Position numbers and translations under genes: made by a program. The notes below the pieces were generated by a model, which saw nothing but the letters and a program-made list of their open reading frames with translations, was not told the DNA's origin and did not search any database. A stretch of 64,000 bases of DNA from Pagrus major (lineage: Eukaryota > Chordata > Actinopteri > Spariformes > Sparidae), in the NCBI RefSeq assembly GCF_040436345.1, contig NC_133230.1:28702551-28766550 (forward strand), in the 5' to 3' direction. Shown here piece by piece: positions 1-38,426 of the stretch; within the stretch, counting starts at the first letter, position 1; every line of letters begins with the position of its first letter.

Positions 1-55
1 CCTGCACACCCAATGGGGAATGTGAGAGCCTTTTCTCTTTTTAAACATTTTCAAT

Positions 56-100
56 TTTACAGCTGTTTATCTTTGGTCCAATTAAGTTTTGCCATTTGGA
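56..100. repeat. Left arm of a 45-bp perfect inverted repeat (partner 2859-2903)
   Basis: Positions 56-100 are the exact reverse complement of 2859-2903. The core includes CAGCTGTTTATCTTTGG and its complement. The arms are about 2.8 kb apart and enclose the sptlc2 promoter, exon 1 and a separate fold-back element. They may be the ends of one mobile element or the two halves of an inverted duplication. Confidence 0.9.
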
Positions 101-363
101 TAAAAAGAGGCCAGCACCCAAGGTTTCCCAGCAGACGATCGCATTGTGATGAGATGATCAATGGTATTCACGTCACCTGTCAGTGGTTTTAATGTTGTGG
201 CTGATCGGTGTGTGTTTCCCACTCAAGTGTGAATCAAGTTTATGTCCACCAAACCACGCCCTTCTGTACATGTGAAGCACGTGGCCCCGCCACCTTCTGC
301 AGCCTCCGATATTATTTATGGGCGTTGATTTCCGGTATTGAGCGTCTGAATTTTCAGGTTCCA

Positions 364-457
364 GTGTGCTGTGTGTGTATGTGTGTGTGTGAGCGTGTGC
401 GTGTGTGTGCGTGTGTGGTTGTATGGTTGTATGCGTGTGTGAGTGTGTGAGAGAGTT
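364..457. repeat. GT-rich microsatellite
   Basis: Interrupted (GT)n tract with GTGC and GTAT interruptions in the sptlc2 5' flank. The long antisense reading frames rich in His-Thr that run through it are artefacts of the repeat. Confidence 0.85.
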
Positions 458-573
458 TGTAGTGTGGTTTTGAATCGTTCCCAGCTTGGATACTGTCACC
501 GCCTTGCACCGCGGGCAGGCACCGTGTTCCTACATGCAAGTTACTGTCGTGGCTCCACAGTCGTTGGCCAGCA

Positions 574-21153
<20,580 letters not shown>

Positions 21154-24100
21154 TGAACCAATCCTCTCCTGAAGTGGCGTGAACCTGAACAACCCCAGAA
21201 ATAAAAAAACAGACCGGGTCAAGATGGATCACAAGTCTTCCACAAGGACAATGATGTGCACAGGTGCCCCTTGTCACTAGCTTGCCATAATGTAACCCTC
21301 TGAGAAAAAGAAAAACACTCAAAACCATCATCTAATTCTACTTTGCCTTACCTAAACATGGAGAACTTGTGGTAAACACACTGAAAAAAAGCATCTGTGC
21401 TTCTTCCTGTGTACTTTTCTTGTGTGTTTATTATTTTGTGTCTTAAGAATTTTTTTTATGCGTGTATGTCTGCTCTGCTTGTATCATTCATTATGTTCAG
21501 CCTTGTGGTTTCTATATGTGAACTGGACAAATGTCAACTTTCCAAATGTCTCTGATATTGTAAGCATTATTTTTCATAAAACAGATTAAGTGAACTTTAA
21601 CAGGGTAAAATTGATCATATTTAAACATAAGCCAAAAGAACAAGACTTGTTCATTTATCCAGTTTGATCAGATCAGTGATTATTGCCATGGGAGAGCACT
21701 GGATGTTGCATTGTTTGCACAAGACAATGCAAGACATCTGACACATTGAAATTGATTTTAAGGATTAGGTAGCCAAGGATCCAAATCTGGAGTTTCTGCC
21801 ATTAGATGATTTAGTTTTTTTCTCTCATACTTGAAAATTATAGCCCTAACATCCACCTGGCATTCTTTGAGACTATTTGGCAGCAGTTTGCACAGTACAA
21901 GGTGGCACCTAGTTGCATTAAAGATGGTTGTGTATGTTAAAACAGGCAGAATATTCCTGCCCTTGCTTATGGCACCAAGGGAGGCTGTTCTGCTCCTCAA
22001 ACCTGGCTTGACTTCACATTTTTAAACCAACCAAAGTTTTGATCACATTACATTGTTTTCATTCCATCCTTTGATCTTCTGTAGTTGTAGCCTGTCTAGA
22101 AGAACCTAGTTACTCATGGCACTGCTTCTTATTGATCAACCAGTTACACGAGAGGAATTAATCTTAAAACCAAGCCCAAAATGTTGAGATATTTCTTTTA
22201 ATTCGGGTCAGAGAGGTGTTTAATGGCTAGTGTGTACTACAGTAAACTAATATACTTAGCATAATTAGCACTCATAAACCCATGAAAAGAAATAGTCATG
22301 TGTGCTACAGTGTGCTTTATTTGCCTCATCTAACGGCAGCAGTGGTACAGCAGTGCCAAAATGGAAATGGATCCAAGTGCTTCTGAGCGCATCATTAGCC
22401 ATGCTATCGTAGTGTAAGGAAGTGTATCAAGTAATCAGACATATCTGTATCCATTCCAAATTCAAGAGGAAAAACACTTCACAACTCACAGATCATTAGT
22501 CAGTCTTATGAACGCTGATTTGCATCTTTTGTTGAGAAAACTGAATGGTTTGGATTATTTTTGTTGTATCTCAATTGGCATTGCAACTAACTATAGCAAT
22601 TAGCATTTTCCAGAGATTTAATCATTTAAAGATCCTCTCCACCCATGTTTAAGGAATACATTACAATAGATTATAATATTCATAAGTATGATTTCTTTAG
22701 TGTATAATCACCTGAAACTAAGAATCGCTGTTTTTGTTACCTTAGAATGGGCCTTTTATACCTACATTGGGAGGGGGCCTGCCATGTTGCACTGCCATGT
22801 TTCTACAGTAGCTCAGAATGGACAAACCAAACTAGCCTTTTGCGTTTTTAGCAGCCACCGTAGGGGATGGTGAGAAGAGGGCTATTCAATTGATCGCAAT
22901 CCACAAACTCACCCCTAGATGCCACTAAGTCTTACATACTGGTCTTTTTATTTAATACCACTGCTCTAAACATGTGGTACAATTTAAAACATAAAAAAGA
23001 ACATAATACAACAAAGGGTATACCTGTTAAAGCTTTATTTTACTGACTAATAACAATACCAGTTTTCATAAATGATAGCCTAAGAAAGCAACATTGTCAT
23101 TGAGAAGAAATGGAAAGAAATGTCTTTTGAAACTTAAGGGGAATTTATTCCCCAGTTGTCTGTTACACATGGATTTGGCCGGCTTCTTCTTCACACAGCT
23201 ATGTTACATGTCAAGTTACAATACATGTGATTCTGTGTTTTTACTTGACCAGCTTAGTGCGTATTTGTACAGTTTAAGTGTATCACAAGCAACCTCAAAG
23301 ATCATTAACATGACTCTCAGATGCCAATGCCATTGAGAGCAAAGTTATGACTGTCAAATTACTCTTACTTTTATACTCCAAGGCCAATGTCTGCCAGTAA
23401 CGTTTCATTCATAACGTTTATTGGTATCAAAGCTTCAGTTAAAAGCTAAAGTCTAAAGGGTCGGTTTAGTCACAAGATTGAAATCATATTAAGACACTTC
23501 TGCCTCTAGGCCAGACAGGAGAACATGAAGACTTGTGTAATCTGGATCTGATTAAGTACTGTTTGTACAATTATCATTCACACCCTTTCTCTGTGGTGCT
23601 TATTGGTAATAACTTCATTGCTTTGTGTCTGATAAGGTTGTATGAATGCCTTGTAAAACAAAGTGCTATGACACAAATAATGATTAATGACTTCAATGGG
23701 TGTGACTTGGGATAGGCTTGTGTACTCACTTGCATGGTATTAGTATTAATGTGGGTGTTTCTGCACTTTCACCTGGCTTTTTTTTCCCACGTACACATCT
23801 GTCTTTTGAACTCTCAGTTTATCTTTGCGTTGTGCAACTGAGCTTTGGGGCAACAGCTCCTGAATAAAAGCAACTGTAAAGTCCCTCATGCATACATTCA
23901 CACTTGCATGTATGAACACTGAGAAGTATTGTGTAGCCACTCATTCCACATACTAGTGCATGTACAGTAAGAAGTAGTCATTGAAACTGCTCTGCACCAC
24001 AGCCAGTGTTGCTCAATGATTTACACGGTTCTGAGGTGTGACTCTTTTTAAAAGTTGTCATAAAAACCACTATATTCCAGGGAAATTTAACATATCTGGG

Positions 24101-24851
24101 AGGTTCTTTTTTCTTTTATGATAATGTTTATTACTGTAAAAGGGAGACGTGTTATTTTGTTTTCTTACTGTAGAAAACGTTTCAAGACCTGATTCTTGGA
24201 GTTACAAATGATTGTCCATGACCTAAAAGCTAAGAGTCACAATGTTGATAATTTAGATATAGAATGTATTTGTATGTATTTTTAAGTTTGTAAACAGGAA
24301 AGTCATCAAATGATTGTAAAAGCAGGAATTTTGAGCATATTCAAATATCAAAATATAATTATGGTTCATTCCATGCCAATAGTTGTTGCTGAATGGTTAC
24401 AGTAATCAAAGTAATAACTTTTTTTTTTTTTTTACCAGAATGAAGAATCTCTATTATACTATTAATCTGTATTATTCATTTAGTTCTATCACATTTAAAA
24501 GTTAGAGTGCCACTGATCTTGCTAAATATAGCTTCAGAGCAGATTTTCCCAAGAAGGATTATTTTAAACTTTGAAATTTTTGTATGTGAAAGTGTTGATA
24601 TGCATTGTATACTGTATACACAGTATAAAATAATGAAAGATGCAATATTACTCTGTCATCGTTTATGATTTTTTTTAAATGAGCAAATGTTTGCACTATT
24701 AACTGGCTGAGTTGTTGATTGAGAGAGATTGAGATTGTGAAATAATGTATTGTATATACTGTATTGAGCCAGAACCCAATGGAAAAAGGCTCAATAGGTA
24801 TTAGACTCATAGAAAACCTTGAAGTCAACACAGTACTGCAGATGAAATAAA
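21154..24851 (+). other. sptlc2: Probable 3' UTR of sptlc2
   Basis: Sequence after the TGA at 21151-21153 has no coding features and only a few vague repeat traces. Poly(A) signals AATAAA lie at 21200-21205, only about 50 nt after the stop, and at 24846-24851. Mammalian SPTLC2 has a long 3' UTR, so the distal site is a plausible main end; the sequence alone cannot decide. The AT-rich 24.1-24.8 kb part looks like a normal vertebrate UTR or intergenic DNA. Confidence 0.4.
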
Positions 24852-25437
24852 ACCACTGAATGTCATAGTCAGTGAGTACAAAACATTAGTTAATTAAAAA
24901 AATCCTAAACAAAAAAGGAATGATATAATATTTTTGACTTTTTTATATACATGCAATGAATATCAACACTTTTAAGTACTACATTTTCATAGAAATTAAA
25001 ATAATCCTTCTCAGGGAAATCTACAGTAAATATGGGTTTTTAAGCTCTGAAGATATATTTTGCTAGATCTGTGGCACTCAATTTTTCATGCAGGACCAAA
25101 TAACTTCTAGATGTGATAGAACTACTACATTACTACACATAACCCACATTTGGTAGAAAGAAAGTCAAACTAGTGGAGATAAGAATTTTTGAAAATAACA
25201 GATTCTTCAAAATTATTTCCTGTTATTAATTTGATTACTATAATCATTCAGCAACATGTTGCCATGTTTCCTTAGAATGTTGGATGTTCAGGACAAATTG
25301 CAACCCAATCCAGTGGAAAATAAGCGATTGGTGAGGTTTAGAATTTACATACACAGAATCACAAAAATGCTGAAATTTAACTCTTAAACTTAAAAAGTCT
25401 CTGGAGTACAGCTATTGAAGAAGATAGAAGCCTCAAC

Positions 25438-25850
25438 TTTGAGGTTTACAGAAAACCTACACACACACAGATCAATACTTGCTCTTTGACTCTCATCACC
25501 AACTGGATCACAAACTGGGGGTCTTCAGAACCCTAAACCATCGGGTGAAGACTGCCCACAGAGACAGAGGGGAAGGCGAAGGAACAGAAGCACATCAGGG
25601 GAGCACTTAAAACCTGTGGCTACCCAAACTGGACCTTTGTCAAAACCTCTAAAAGATCCAGAGCAGACAGAGAGGAAGAGATAGGAAAAAAAGGAACAAC
25701 ATCATCATTCCTTACGGTGCGGGAATATCTGACAAACTCAGGAGGATCTTTAATAAACATCATATCCCGGTTCACTACAAACTTACTAACATGCTGAGGC
25801 AGAATCTTGTCCATCCTAAGGTCAGGGCTATTTTTTAAGTTTAGAAAACA
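25438..25850 (+). pseudogene. Penelope-like retroelement reverse transcriptase fragment (frameshifted)
   Basis: In shifting + frames the text encodes VYRKPTHT, DQYLLFDSHHQLDHKLG, then GALKTCGYPNWTFVKTSKRS and later RRIFNKHHIPVHYK and MLRQNLVHPK. These are hallmarks of the C-terminal (thumb) part of fish Penelope-like reverse transcriptases. At least three frameshifts separate the blocks; the first falls in an ACACACAC slippage tract. The GIY-YIG endonuclease that should follow is missing. It is a dead 5'- and 3'-truncated copy. Confidence 0.85.
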
Positions 25851-27078
25851 AGTCCCCATCTACTTAAGTTGTTTAGGAGAATGCTGCAATGCCGTTTATG
25901 CTGTAACTCCATAAATGTTTTGACTACGAAATTTCACCTGACTTTCCATGAGCATGAGGGTGAGTAGGTTATGACCGAATATTCAGTTTTGGGTTAACCT
26001 TTCCTTTAACAATGAAAGCATGTTAGTCTCAAAAAATGCATTTTTTTAGAAATATTCCGACACCATTTTTTCCTTCCTGATATCGATTCTGGAGTGATAT
26101 GATTGCTATTGTTATATGGCCTGGGTCAGGTAAAACCTTGCAGAGAATGATTGCCATTCAACATTCTTTTATTATTTATTTTGACAGTCAGTCATAACCG
26201 AAAAAAAAATTAATTAAGAAATCTAGGAATGAATAACAATTTCTTTAAAAACTGTTGTTTGTGCAGCCACTTTTTAAATAGAACAGTTATAATAAGTGCT
26301 GAATGTGTTCTGTGTTTACTAATTGCCATGCATTTGGTCATAGAAAATGCACTATTTGCAACATATCAGCACATTAATAATGTGTAAAGTGTCACCCATG
26401 TCTATGGTATATGGTATATAAAAACAAAGCTATTTTGAATTGCCTTCAAATTTGTTGAGTCAACTTAACACACATAGATCAGCTCATAAGCTACCTTTGT
26501 TTCAACAGACCACCATTACTGTCTTCTCTTTTCTTTCTGCCCAACATTCAGACTATGAATAACTACCAAACAATTTCCCACCTCAAGTACTCCTATCATT
26601 TAAGGGAAATGCCTGTATATCTGTGTTGTTAATAAATCAGTAACATTAGAGGAACAAGCCCCTCTCCACCACAACCAAGTGCTTCCAGCATCTCGGGTAC
26701 TTTTACCACCCCTGTTATCGTCTCCAGATGCTCCTGTTCCTCCAGGCTGGCCAGCCCCTGATATGCAGCCCCAGTATTTTGATGACCCTTACCACGCTTA
26801 TCTATATTACAGTAATTTCCTTGACCTATTAGGCCACCATAACATACACACCTTAAGACACCATAAACATTAGTATGGGCACTCCCATCATTTAGCCTTT
26901 GCCCCATCTATTTCTGCATGGCCATGGCATGTGTCAAAAGGCACAAGAAGAAGAAGATGTGCCTGAATGTAGCTGCATTTGTGAATAGGCTATCCCAGTA
27001 ATTTCCTGGGAACTGAGTATGTTTTACCTCATGGGCCCTTTTTTATCTAAATAATACTGCCACAAAGTGTATGCATAA
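25851..27078. other. Intergenic stretch, nothing recognised
   Basis: AT-rich sequence between the Penelope fragment and the TA microsatellite. Short frames near 26630-26900 have no recognisable domain. No RNA gene or clear repeat boundary was seen. Confidence 0.5.
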
Positions 27079-27114
27079 TACATTTTATATATGTATGTAT
27101 ATATACATATATAC

Positions 27115-27145
<31 letters not shown>

Positions 27146-27190
27146 CATATATACATTTACACATATGATATATCGACACATATGTGTGTG
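27079..27190. repeat. (TA)/(ATAC) microsatellite
   Basis: An alternating AT tract with ATAC interruptions that ends in a short (GT)n. It is able to extrude as a cruciform. The Tyr/Ile-rich frames over it are artefacts. Confidence 0.9.
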
Positions 27191-27589
27191 TGTATATGTC
27201 AATTTCTTCTAGACATACAATGCAGTACCAGAACTCCGTGCCGGAGATGCAAACCCTAAACATACATAATCTCATTTATAGTCATCCATACAGCCGGAAT
27301 ACACAAAGACAAGTCCAGGTTCGTTTTCTTTTTTTTCCAGTTCTTTTACACAGTCCTTTTCCTCTTAATGGAGGACATCAGAACACTTATAATCATGTGA
27401 ACAAATGAACAGTTTAATGTCTGTAGCAAGAACCAAGGGGTTTATAGGATACAATATTATTACTCGACAAAGTCTGATCTCAGTGGTGATACAAAGTCAA
27501 CCCAATTTTTCCAGAAATTCTTAAATTTACCAGATTCTAATCTGACTGAAAAAGTCAGCCTTTCCATCATATAGATATTGTGCATTAAT

Positions 27590-30470
27590 TCAACCTAATC
27601 TTCCCTCTTAGGTGCCTCTGTCTTCAGCCACTTCCTGGTACCTTTTAAATGTTCCACTCCTTTGTATAATTTTGAGATCAACTTTTTACTTAAATTAACT
27701 TTTTTAAATAAATCTCTCTTATTATTTGCTCTAAATAATGCCTCATTTGTCCTTAGAAATCCTAATTGTTTAAGCCATATTGGTTCTTTAAATCCTGAAA
27801 GCTTTTCATAACCTTCGTAAAAAGCTCCCAAAATATTGTTGGTCCCCTTTCCCATCTACTAAACCTCTTGTCTGCTGTATTAGGTATGAAATCTGAATCA
27901 CATGCAATCCATCTCAATAACTTACTCTGCTCTGTCAGGCCATTCTTTGATATAATCTCAGACCATATGTTAAGGGATAAACCCAGCCATGGATTCAGCT
28001 CCTCTTCAAGATGTTTTCTTAATTTAGTATAATTTATTATGGCCTGTAATGGAATAGTGGCCGACGTGCAACATTCAATGTCCTTCCATCTCGCCACATA
28101 TGAGTTTTTATCTGTGCAGCATGATAATAGCACTTAAAACAGGGTAGGGCTAACCCACCTTTAACCCTGGGTGAATTCTGAATCTAATCTGTGGTCTTTT
28201 CCCTTGCCAAATGTATCTTGAGATGAATTTATTCCATTCTATGAAATCTTTGTCTGTCACTTCTGCCTGAAGAGTTTGGAATAAATATAGCAACCTTGGA
28301 AGAACATTCATTTTGATCACTTCTATTCTTGAAGCCAAATTTGTAAATGGGATTAAATTCCATCTTCCAATATCAGATTTTATTTGAGAGAATAAAGGAT
28401 CATAATTTATAGATTTCAGTTGAGATAGGTCTTGAGGCAGAGTTACTCCCAAATATTTCATAGATTTTGAATCCCAATTGAATTTTAAACTTTCTCTGAT
28501 GGTTCGGTCTGGCGTATAGTTAAAGGCGAGAACCTGCGTTTTTCTCACACTTAATTTGTAGCCAGACAATAAACCAAAATCTTCAAGTGTTGCCATGAGT
28601 ACTGGAAGAGACAGGGTGGGTTGCAATAAAAATATTAATACATCATCCACAAATAATGCTATTTTCTGTTCGCCTCCCTCCATGTGTATACCTTTTCATT
28701 TTGTTTTATCCATTGACTAAAAGGCTCCAAATAAATAGCAAAAAGGAGAGGGCTAATTGAGCAGCCTTGACGGCACCCACGTTCTAATGTGAGAGAATTT
28801 GAGAACTTGCCATTGATTTTGATCTTAGCTGTGGGTTTATTATATAGTGATTGTATGGTTTTGATAAATGTTTCATGAAAGCCAAACTGCTCCAGCACCT
28901 TATATAGGAAGTCCCACCTGACAGAGTCAAATGCCTTTTCTGCGTCCAATCCCAATACTACTGCTTCTAATTTTTTTCTAATTATGTTTTGCATTACATG
29001 TCGTGTGCGCCTAATATTGTCCTGTGTCTGTCTCTGTTTTATAAAACCAGTTTGGTCTGAATGAATTATGTCTCGCAGAATTGTTTCTAGACATCTGGCC
29101 AGGATAGCAGTGAATAGTCTATAGTCTTGGTTAAGAACGCTAACCGGTCTGTAATTAGAGCAATCCAACGTATCCTTTCCTTCTTTTGGAATAACAGAAA
29201 TAAAGGCTTCCCTCCATCCTTTAGCACCCAGTTAAATGTATTTTTTAACAGTGGGATCAATGGTTCCCTGAGTAGTTTGTAAAACTCAGAGGTGTATCCA
29301 TCCGTGCCCGGAGCCTTGTTGGTCTTCAGCCTTGATATTGCTGATTTTATTTCGTCTGCTGTGATTTCTTTTGTCAAAGTCAAGTTTTGGTCCTCTGTTA
29401 ACCTTGGTAAATTTAAAGACTCTAATAATAAAACTATCTGGTCCTTATTGTTGATCTTTAACTGAGAATATAATTCTTTATAATATGCTTCAAAACATTT
29501 ATGGATCTCTTCTGTCTTATATTTTATTGAATTACTGGAGGAATCCCTAATTTTGTAAATATTATTATTTGCCACTTGCTTTTTCAACCTATAGGCCAAC
29601 AGCTTAGCAGATTTACTTCTTGCTTCGTAAAATCTTTGTTTCATGTACATCAGCTTTTTTTTGAATCTCCTGTGCTAGAATGTCATTTATCTCCATTTTA
29701 ATAATTTTAATTCCTTGGCATATCTTCTCATCCAAATTATTTTTATGTACTTTTTCTAGTCTTTTCAGATCCAATTGTAATTTATTGAGTTTTTCCTGTT
29801 TCTGCTTTTTTAAATATGCTGACTTGGCAATTAATCTCCCTCTAAAAAACATCCCACAGCACGGATGGAGACACCTCACCATTATCATTCTCCCTTACAT
29901 ATATCTGGATTTCTTTCATAAATTCCTCCTTCATATGTCCCTTTAATACATTTGTATTCAGCCTCCAATGTGGTGATGAGAAATATGTGTCATATGCCAG
30001 GAGTTCAAGTGTAGCATCCTCAATGTACTGTAGACGCTCCTCTGCTTCCACTATACGTCTTTCGGCGTTATCAATCCTGTTGTTTGCCACCCTGATATCT
30101 TCTTTAATTTCTTTAAGGGTGTCTGAGTTTTCATGACGAAAATCTCGCAGCTCTCTAAGTATTATTTCCAGGTTCGCCATACCTTGAGTGGACTGTGCCT
30201 CTTTGTTTTGGCTACTCAGGCTCGCCTCTCTCGCACCTGTTGACAGCACTTCATCCTGATCCGTTAGCTCTGATGCTAACGTATTTTGTTTGTCATTCCC
30301 TCCGACATCTAACTCAGGTTTTTGAGACTTTTTTCCGTATTTTCCTCTCATCATAATCTGGGAAATATTTACCAGGGCTTTTGTTTGCCTATTGACACAT
30401 AAATCTGGCTTTTAAAACTCAAAGTCGGGGAGCTCACTTTTTATGCTGCCGCTATGATGGAGGTGCACCG
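27590..30470 (-). mobile_element. L1-clade LINE, internally deleted and frameshifted
   Basis: Read on the - strand, 30354 down to about 29990 is the start of an ORF1 with a Lys-rich head and a long coiled coil (RELRDFRHENSDTLKEIKED). It runs straight into ORF2 text downstream of the endonuclease (SSPHWRLNTNVLKGHMKEE, SPSVLWD). Reverse transcriptase blocks follow: ISRLKTNKAPGTDGYTSEFYK, the A motif GLDAEKAFDSVRW, the B motif RGCRQGCSISPLLFAIYLEP, and the catalytic box ALFVDDVLIF (FVDD instead of YADD). The ORF2 C-terminus ends near 27595. Frameshifts lie near 29860, 29170, 28670, 28145 and 27800. The apurinic endonuclease, the ORF1 RNA-binding part and a clear poly(A) tail are missing, so it is immobile. 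Confidence 0.9.
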
Positions 30471-30479
30471 GAAGTCGTA

Positions 30480-31530
30480 TATGTCCATTTCTAAGCATAT
30501 TTTGAACCATACAAAGACTGTAATGTGATAACCTTCAAACTTTTCTCTGATTAATATCAGAAGCAATAGTTGGGAAAGTGGAAAATGGTTTGGGGTGAAA
30601 CAAATGTTAGCATGCCAGGCTAACTAGCATACAGAATTAACAAGGTTGTTCCAACACAGTGACCAGTATTGAAAATGCTAAAATGTAGTCTGTATCAGCA
30701 AGTACACAAGTCTAATGCACTGATCGTATACCATGTAATTTATTTATTACAAATGTAACTTTTCTACTTCTCAGCAGCATCCTGTACGCCTGTAGGCTAT
30801 GCAAGTTAGCTGATTTTTTTCATCTAATCAATGACAGGAGGCTAGCTAAGTATGCTAACTAAGCTAGTTAACGTTACAGCTCATCAGAGGTCACCATTAA
30901 TGTTTACATCCCTCACTGTCACGAGTAGATATACCTTTCTTTCTGTGTGGTGATATGGTATGCAGGTGTAGTTTGTATAAATAAAATAGTTCCTACATCA
31001 AACTGCTCACGACGAGGGCCGTGGATTCTCTTGAACAATGAGTTTTGGAAAGAGACAATGCTGTTACATTTTGAAAATGTAATGTTTTGGAGCTTTGAGC
31101 ACCACAAGCCAACTTCCATCTAGATCTATTATATTCAAGAGGAAACAGACATTTCCATGACCCCCTGTAGCCAACAGCAAATCAGTTGAAAAAAAAAATC
31201 CAAAAAACCCCACATAGTTTTAGCTAGATATCTTATTAAGCTAATGTTTGTTCCATGAGTCCGTTTTAAATGCTGTCTGACTTCTTCATGTTTTCAACTA
31301 GCTCCTTTTAAAGCAATCTTGTAACAGGGGTCTGAATACATTTGATGGCTATACACCTTTTTTAATATAATCTGTAACTCCACAAACTGAGAGAATCTAG
31401 TTTTGGAAATTATAGTTTTATCAATAAAATGTTGGCTTCAATTTAAGTGTTGTTAACCAAGAATCAAAGTCCGAGCAAAGCCATTCAAAGCCGCCTCCCT
31501 GTTTACATAACTACTTTTTTTTCTTCCAGC
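30480..31530. other. Intergenic region upstream of adh8 copy 1
   Basis: From the L1 5' end to the adh8 promoter. It includes GCTAACTAGC-type strings common in fish repeats at 30600-30880 but no element with clear ends. GTTAACC at about 31452-31458 resembles a half HNF1 site and is weak evidence only. Confidence 0.35.
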
Positions 31531-31532
31531 AG

Positions 31533-31540
31533 TATTTAAA
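31533..31540 (+). promoter_or_regulatory. adh8: TATA-like box of adh8 copy 1
   Basis: TATTTAAA about 100 bp before the ATG at 31637. With the usual 25-30 bp spacing, transcription would start near 31565 and give a 5' UTR of about 70 nt rich in pyrimidines. A TATA box also precedes copy 2 at a similar distance, which supports it. Confidence 0.6.
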
Positions 31541-31636
31541 CCTCAATCTGAGTCTTCTCTTCCTCTCACTCCAGTCCACCAGCTCTTCCTCTCTCAACTC
31601 GCCCCTCATTTTTCGTCACTCATCTTTGCTGCAAAA

Positions 31637-36896
<5,260 letters not shown>

Positions 36897-37298
36897 CACC
36901 ACTGTGTTGGCTTTAATGATGCCAAAACCATTTAATGACCTGCAGTTATGCCACACAGAATCTTAACACAACACAATGCAAATTATAAAAAGAGCTATCA
37001 TTTATGTAAAATATATGTCAATGACCTTGAACATTTCACACTATTCACTGAATTATGTGCAGATTGTGAGGATTATCTGCAGTGTTCACATAAGCAAATG
37101 GGATGTGTGGCTTCCTTGTTGGTGCTCTGGTTTTGTTGTGTTGTATTTCACAGGAAGTGTCAATAACACTGTCTTGTTTTTACATTCTGTATTGCATTGT
37201 GTTTAGTATGAGAAAAGTCTTCTTGTCAACCAGCTTTCTATCAGATTTACTCAAAACAGCTTAGTTTTGCCTGCTTGGCAGGCAGCATGGAAATTATT

Positions 37299-37304
37299 AT
37301 TAAA
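37299..37304 (+). terminator. adh8: Candidate poly(A) signal of adh8 copy 1
   Basis: ATTAAA about 400 nt after the TAA at 36896. No better AATAAA is present between the stop codon and here, so the 3' UTR is probably about 420 nt. Confidence 0.45.
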
Positions 37305-37604
37305 GTCCAACTGAAATGAAATTGCAAATGTATTGTTTTCTTTTGTGATGGTGCCCCATACCTCTGCATTCATATCCATCTACAGATTCAAAAAAGCCTT
37401 GCATAAAACAATAATGTTAGCACTCATAGGTTGAACGGTCACACTGACACAGTGAGCTGCCAACAACTAAAATAATAACCTACAGCATGTAATGTTCAAC
37501 GCAGTATATTCACAATCCAACACTAGCATGTACTTTGAACTCTTAGGATTATGGATTCAGCACGGATCAGATGACAGTGCTTTATTTCAGATTGTGTGTT
37601 ACAC

Positions 37605-38275
37605 TTTGTCACAGGAGAAGAGGACCCAAACGCAGACAACACACAGGAGGGGAACCAAAAGTGAGCTTTAATAAAATAAAAGCTGAAAAAACAAAACATA
37701 AGAAATCTATACCAACCAGGAGAAACCAAAAATGAGTCAGGACCAACAACAAAGTAGCAACTAAAAAGCTTAAACAAAGTGCAACAGAAAAGCAAAGTTC
37801 AAACCAAACTCAGAGACATACCAAAACAGAAGGCACGAGGAAACACTGGGAAGAAATGCTAGGAGGCAACACAGGGGAAGACGGACCAAGACAGAGTAAC
37901 ATTAAACAACATGGAACTCACAGATTTACACAGGACACGGAACACAGAGGAATGACGGAGTGACAGGGAATGACAGGGAACATCACAGAACGAACTGACA
38001 AACACATGAGGGAGAACAAAGACTATATACACAGAGACACTAACGAGGGGATCAGGAACAGGTGGAGTGAGGAGGGAAGAGGAACAGGTGAGGAAACGAG
38101 CGGAAAAACACTGGGATGGAAAAAACACAGGAGGAACTGAAAAGCAAGAAGAAACACATGAGGGCATAATATCAAAATAAAACAGGAAAAACAAGAAGAC
38201 ACTGACTAATGACAGTGGGCATAATATCCTAATAAAAGAAAAACATGAACAAGACACTGAATCATGACATTGTGG
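37605..38275. mobile_element. Purine-rich dispersed element with short TGTCA ends
   Basis: A 670-bp block very rich in ACA/GAA on + starts TGTCACAGGAGAAGAGGACC and ends AATCATGACA, giving a short TGTCA/TGACA inverted end. Wording such as CACATGAGGGAGAACAAAGAC and GGGGATCAGGAACAGG is typical of abundant fish repeats. The 157-aa antisense frame over it is low-complexity Ser/Phe/Val and not a gene. The class cannot be named from sequence alone. Confidence 0.55.
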
Positions 38276-38350
38276 CCACAGGGATCGGTCACACTGACAC
38301 CAAGAATCCCAAAATAAACAATGTACAAACACATATTCATATTCTTTGGG

Positions 38351-38395
38351 TAAAGTAAGGCTTACAAATTGTTAGGACTTGTAAGCCTTACTTTA
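38351..38395. repeat. Perfect 17-bp stem hairpin
   Basis: Arms 38351-38367 and 38379-38395 are exact complements (TAAAGTAAGGCTTACAA) with an 11-nt loop. It lies between two dispersed elements in the spacer between the adh8 copies. Confidence 0.85.
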
Positions 38396-38426
38396 AATAA
38401 TCATCATTTATCATCATAATCTTTCT

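Larger units (their letters stand above)
1..573 (+). promoter_or_regulatory. sptlc2: 5' flank and probable promoter/5' UTR of sptlc2
   Basis: This is the upstream sequence of the sptlc2 start codon at 574. It becomes CG-rich from about 260 and stays so through exon 1, as in TATA-less housekeeping promoters. Visible possible sites are an E-box CACGTG at 278-283 followed at once by a GC-box-like CCCCGCC at 285-291. No convincing TATA box was seen. The start site cannot be placed from sequence alone. A GT-rich tract occupies 364-457. Confidence 0.45.

Noticed and set aside
37859-38332. 157-codon - frame rich in Ser, Phe, Val and Cys
   Set aside because: It is the antisense of a purine-rich dispersed element, so the composition is forced by the repeat.
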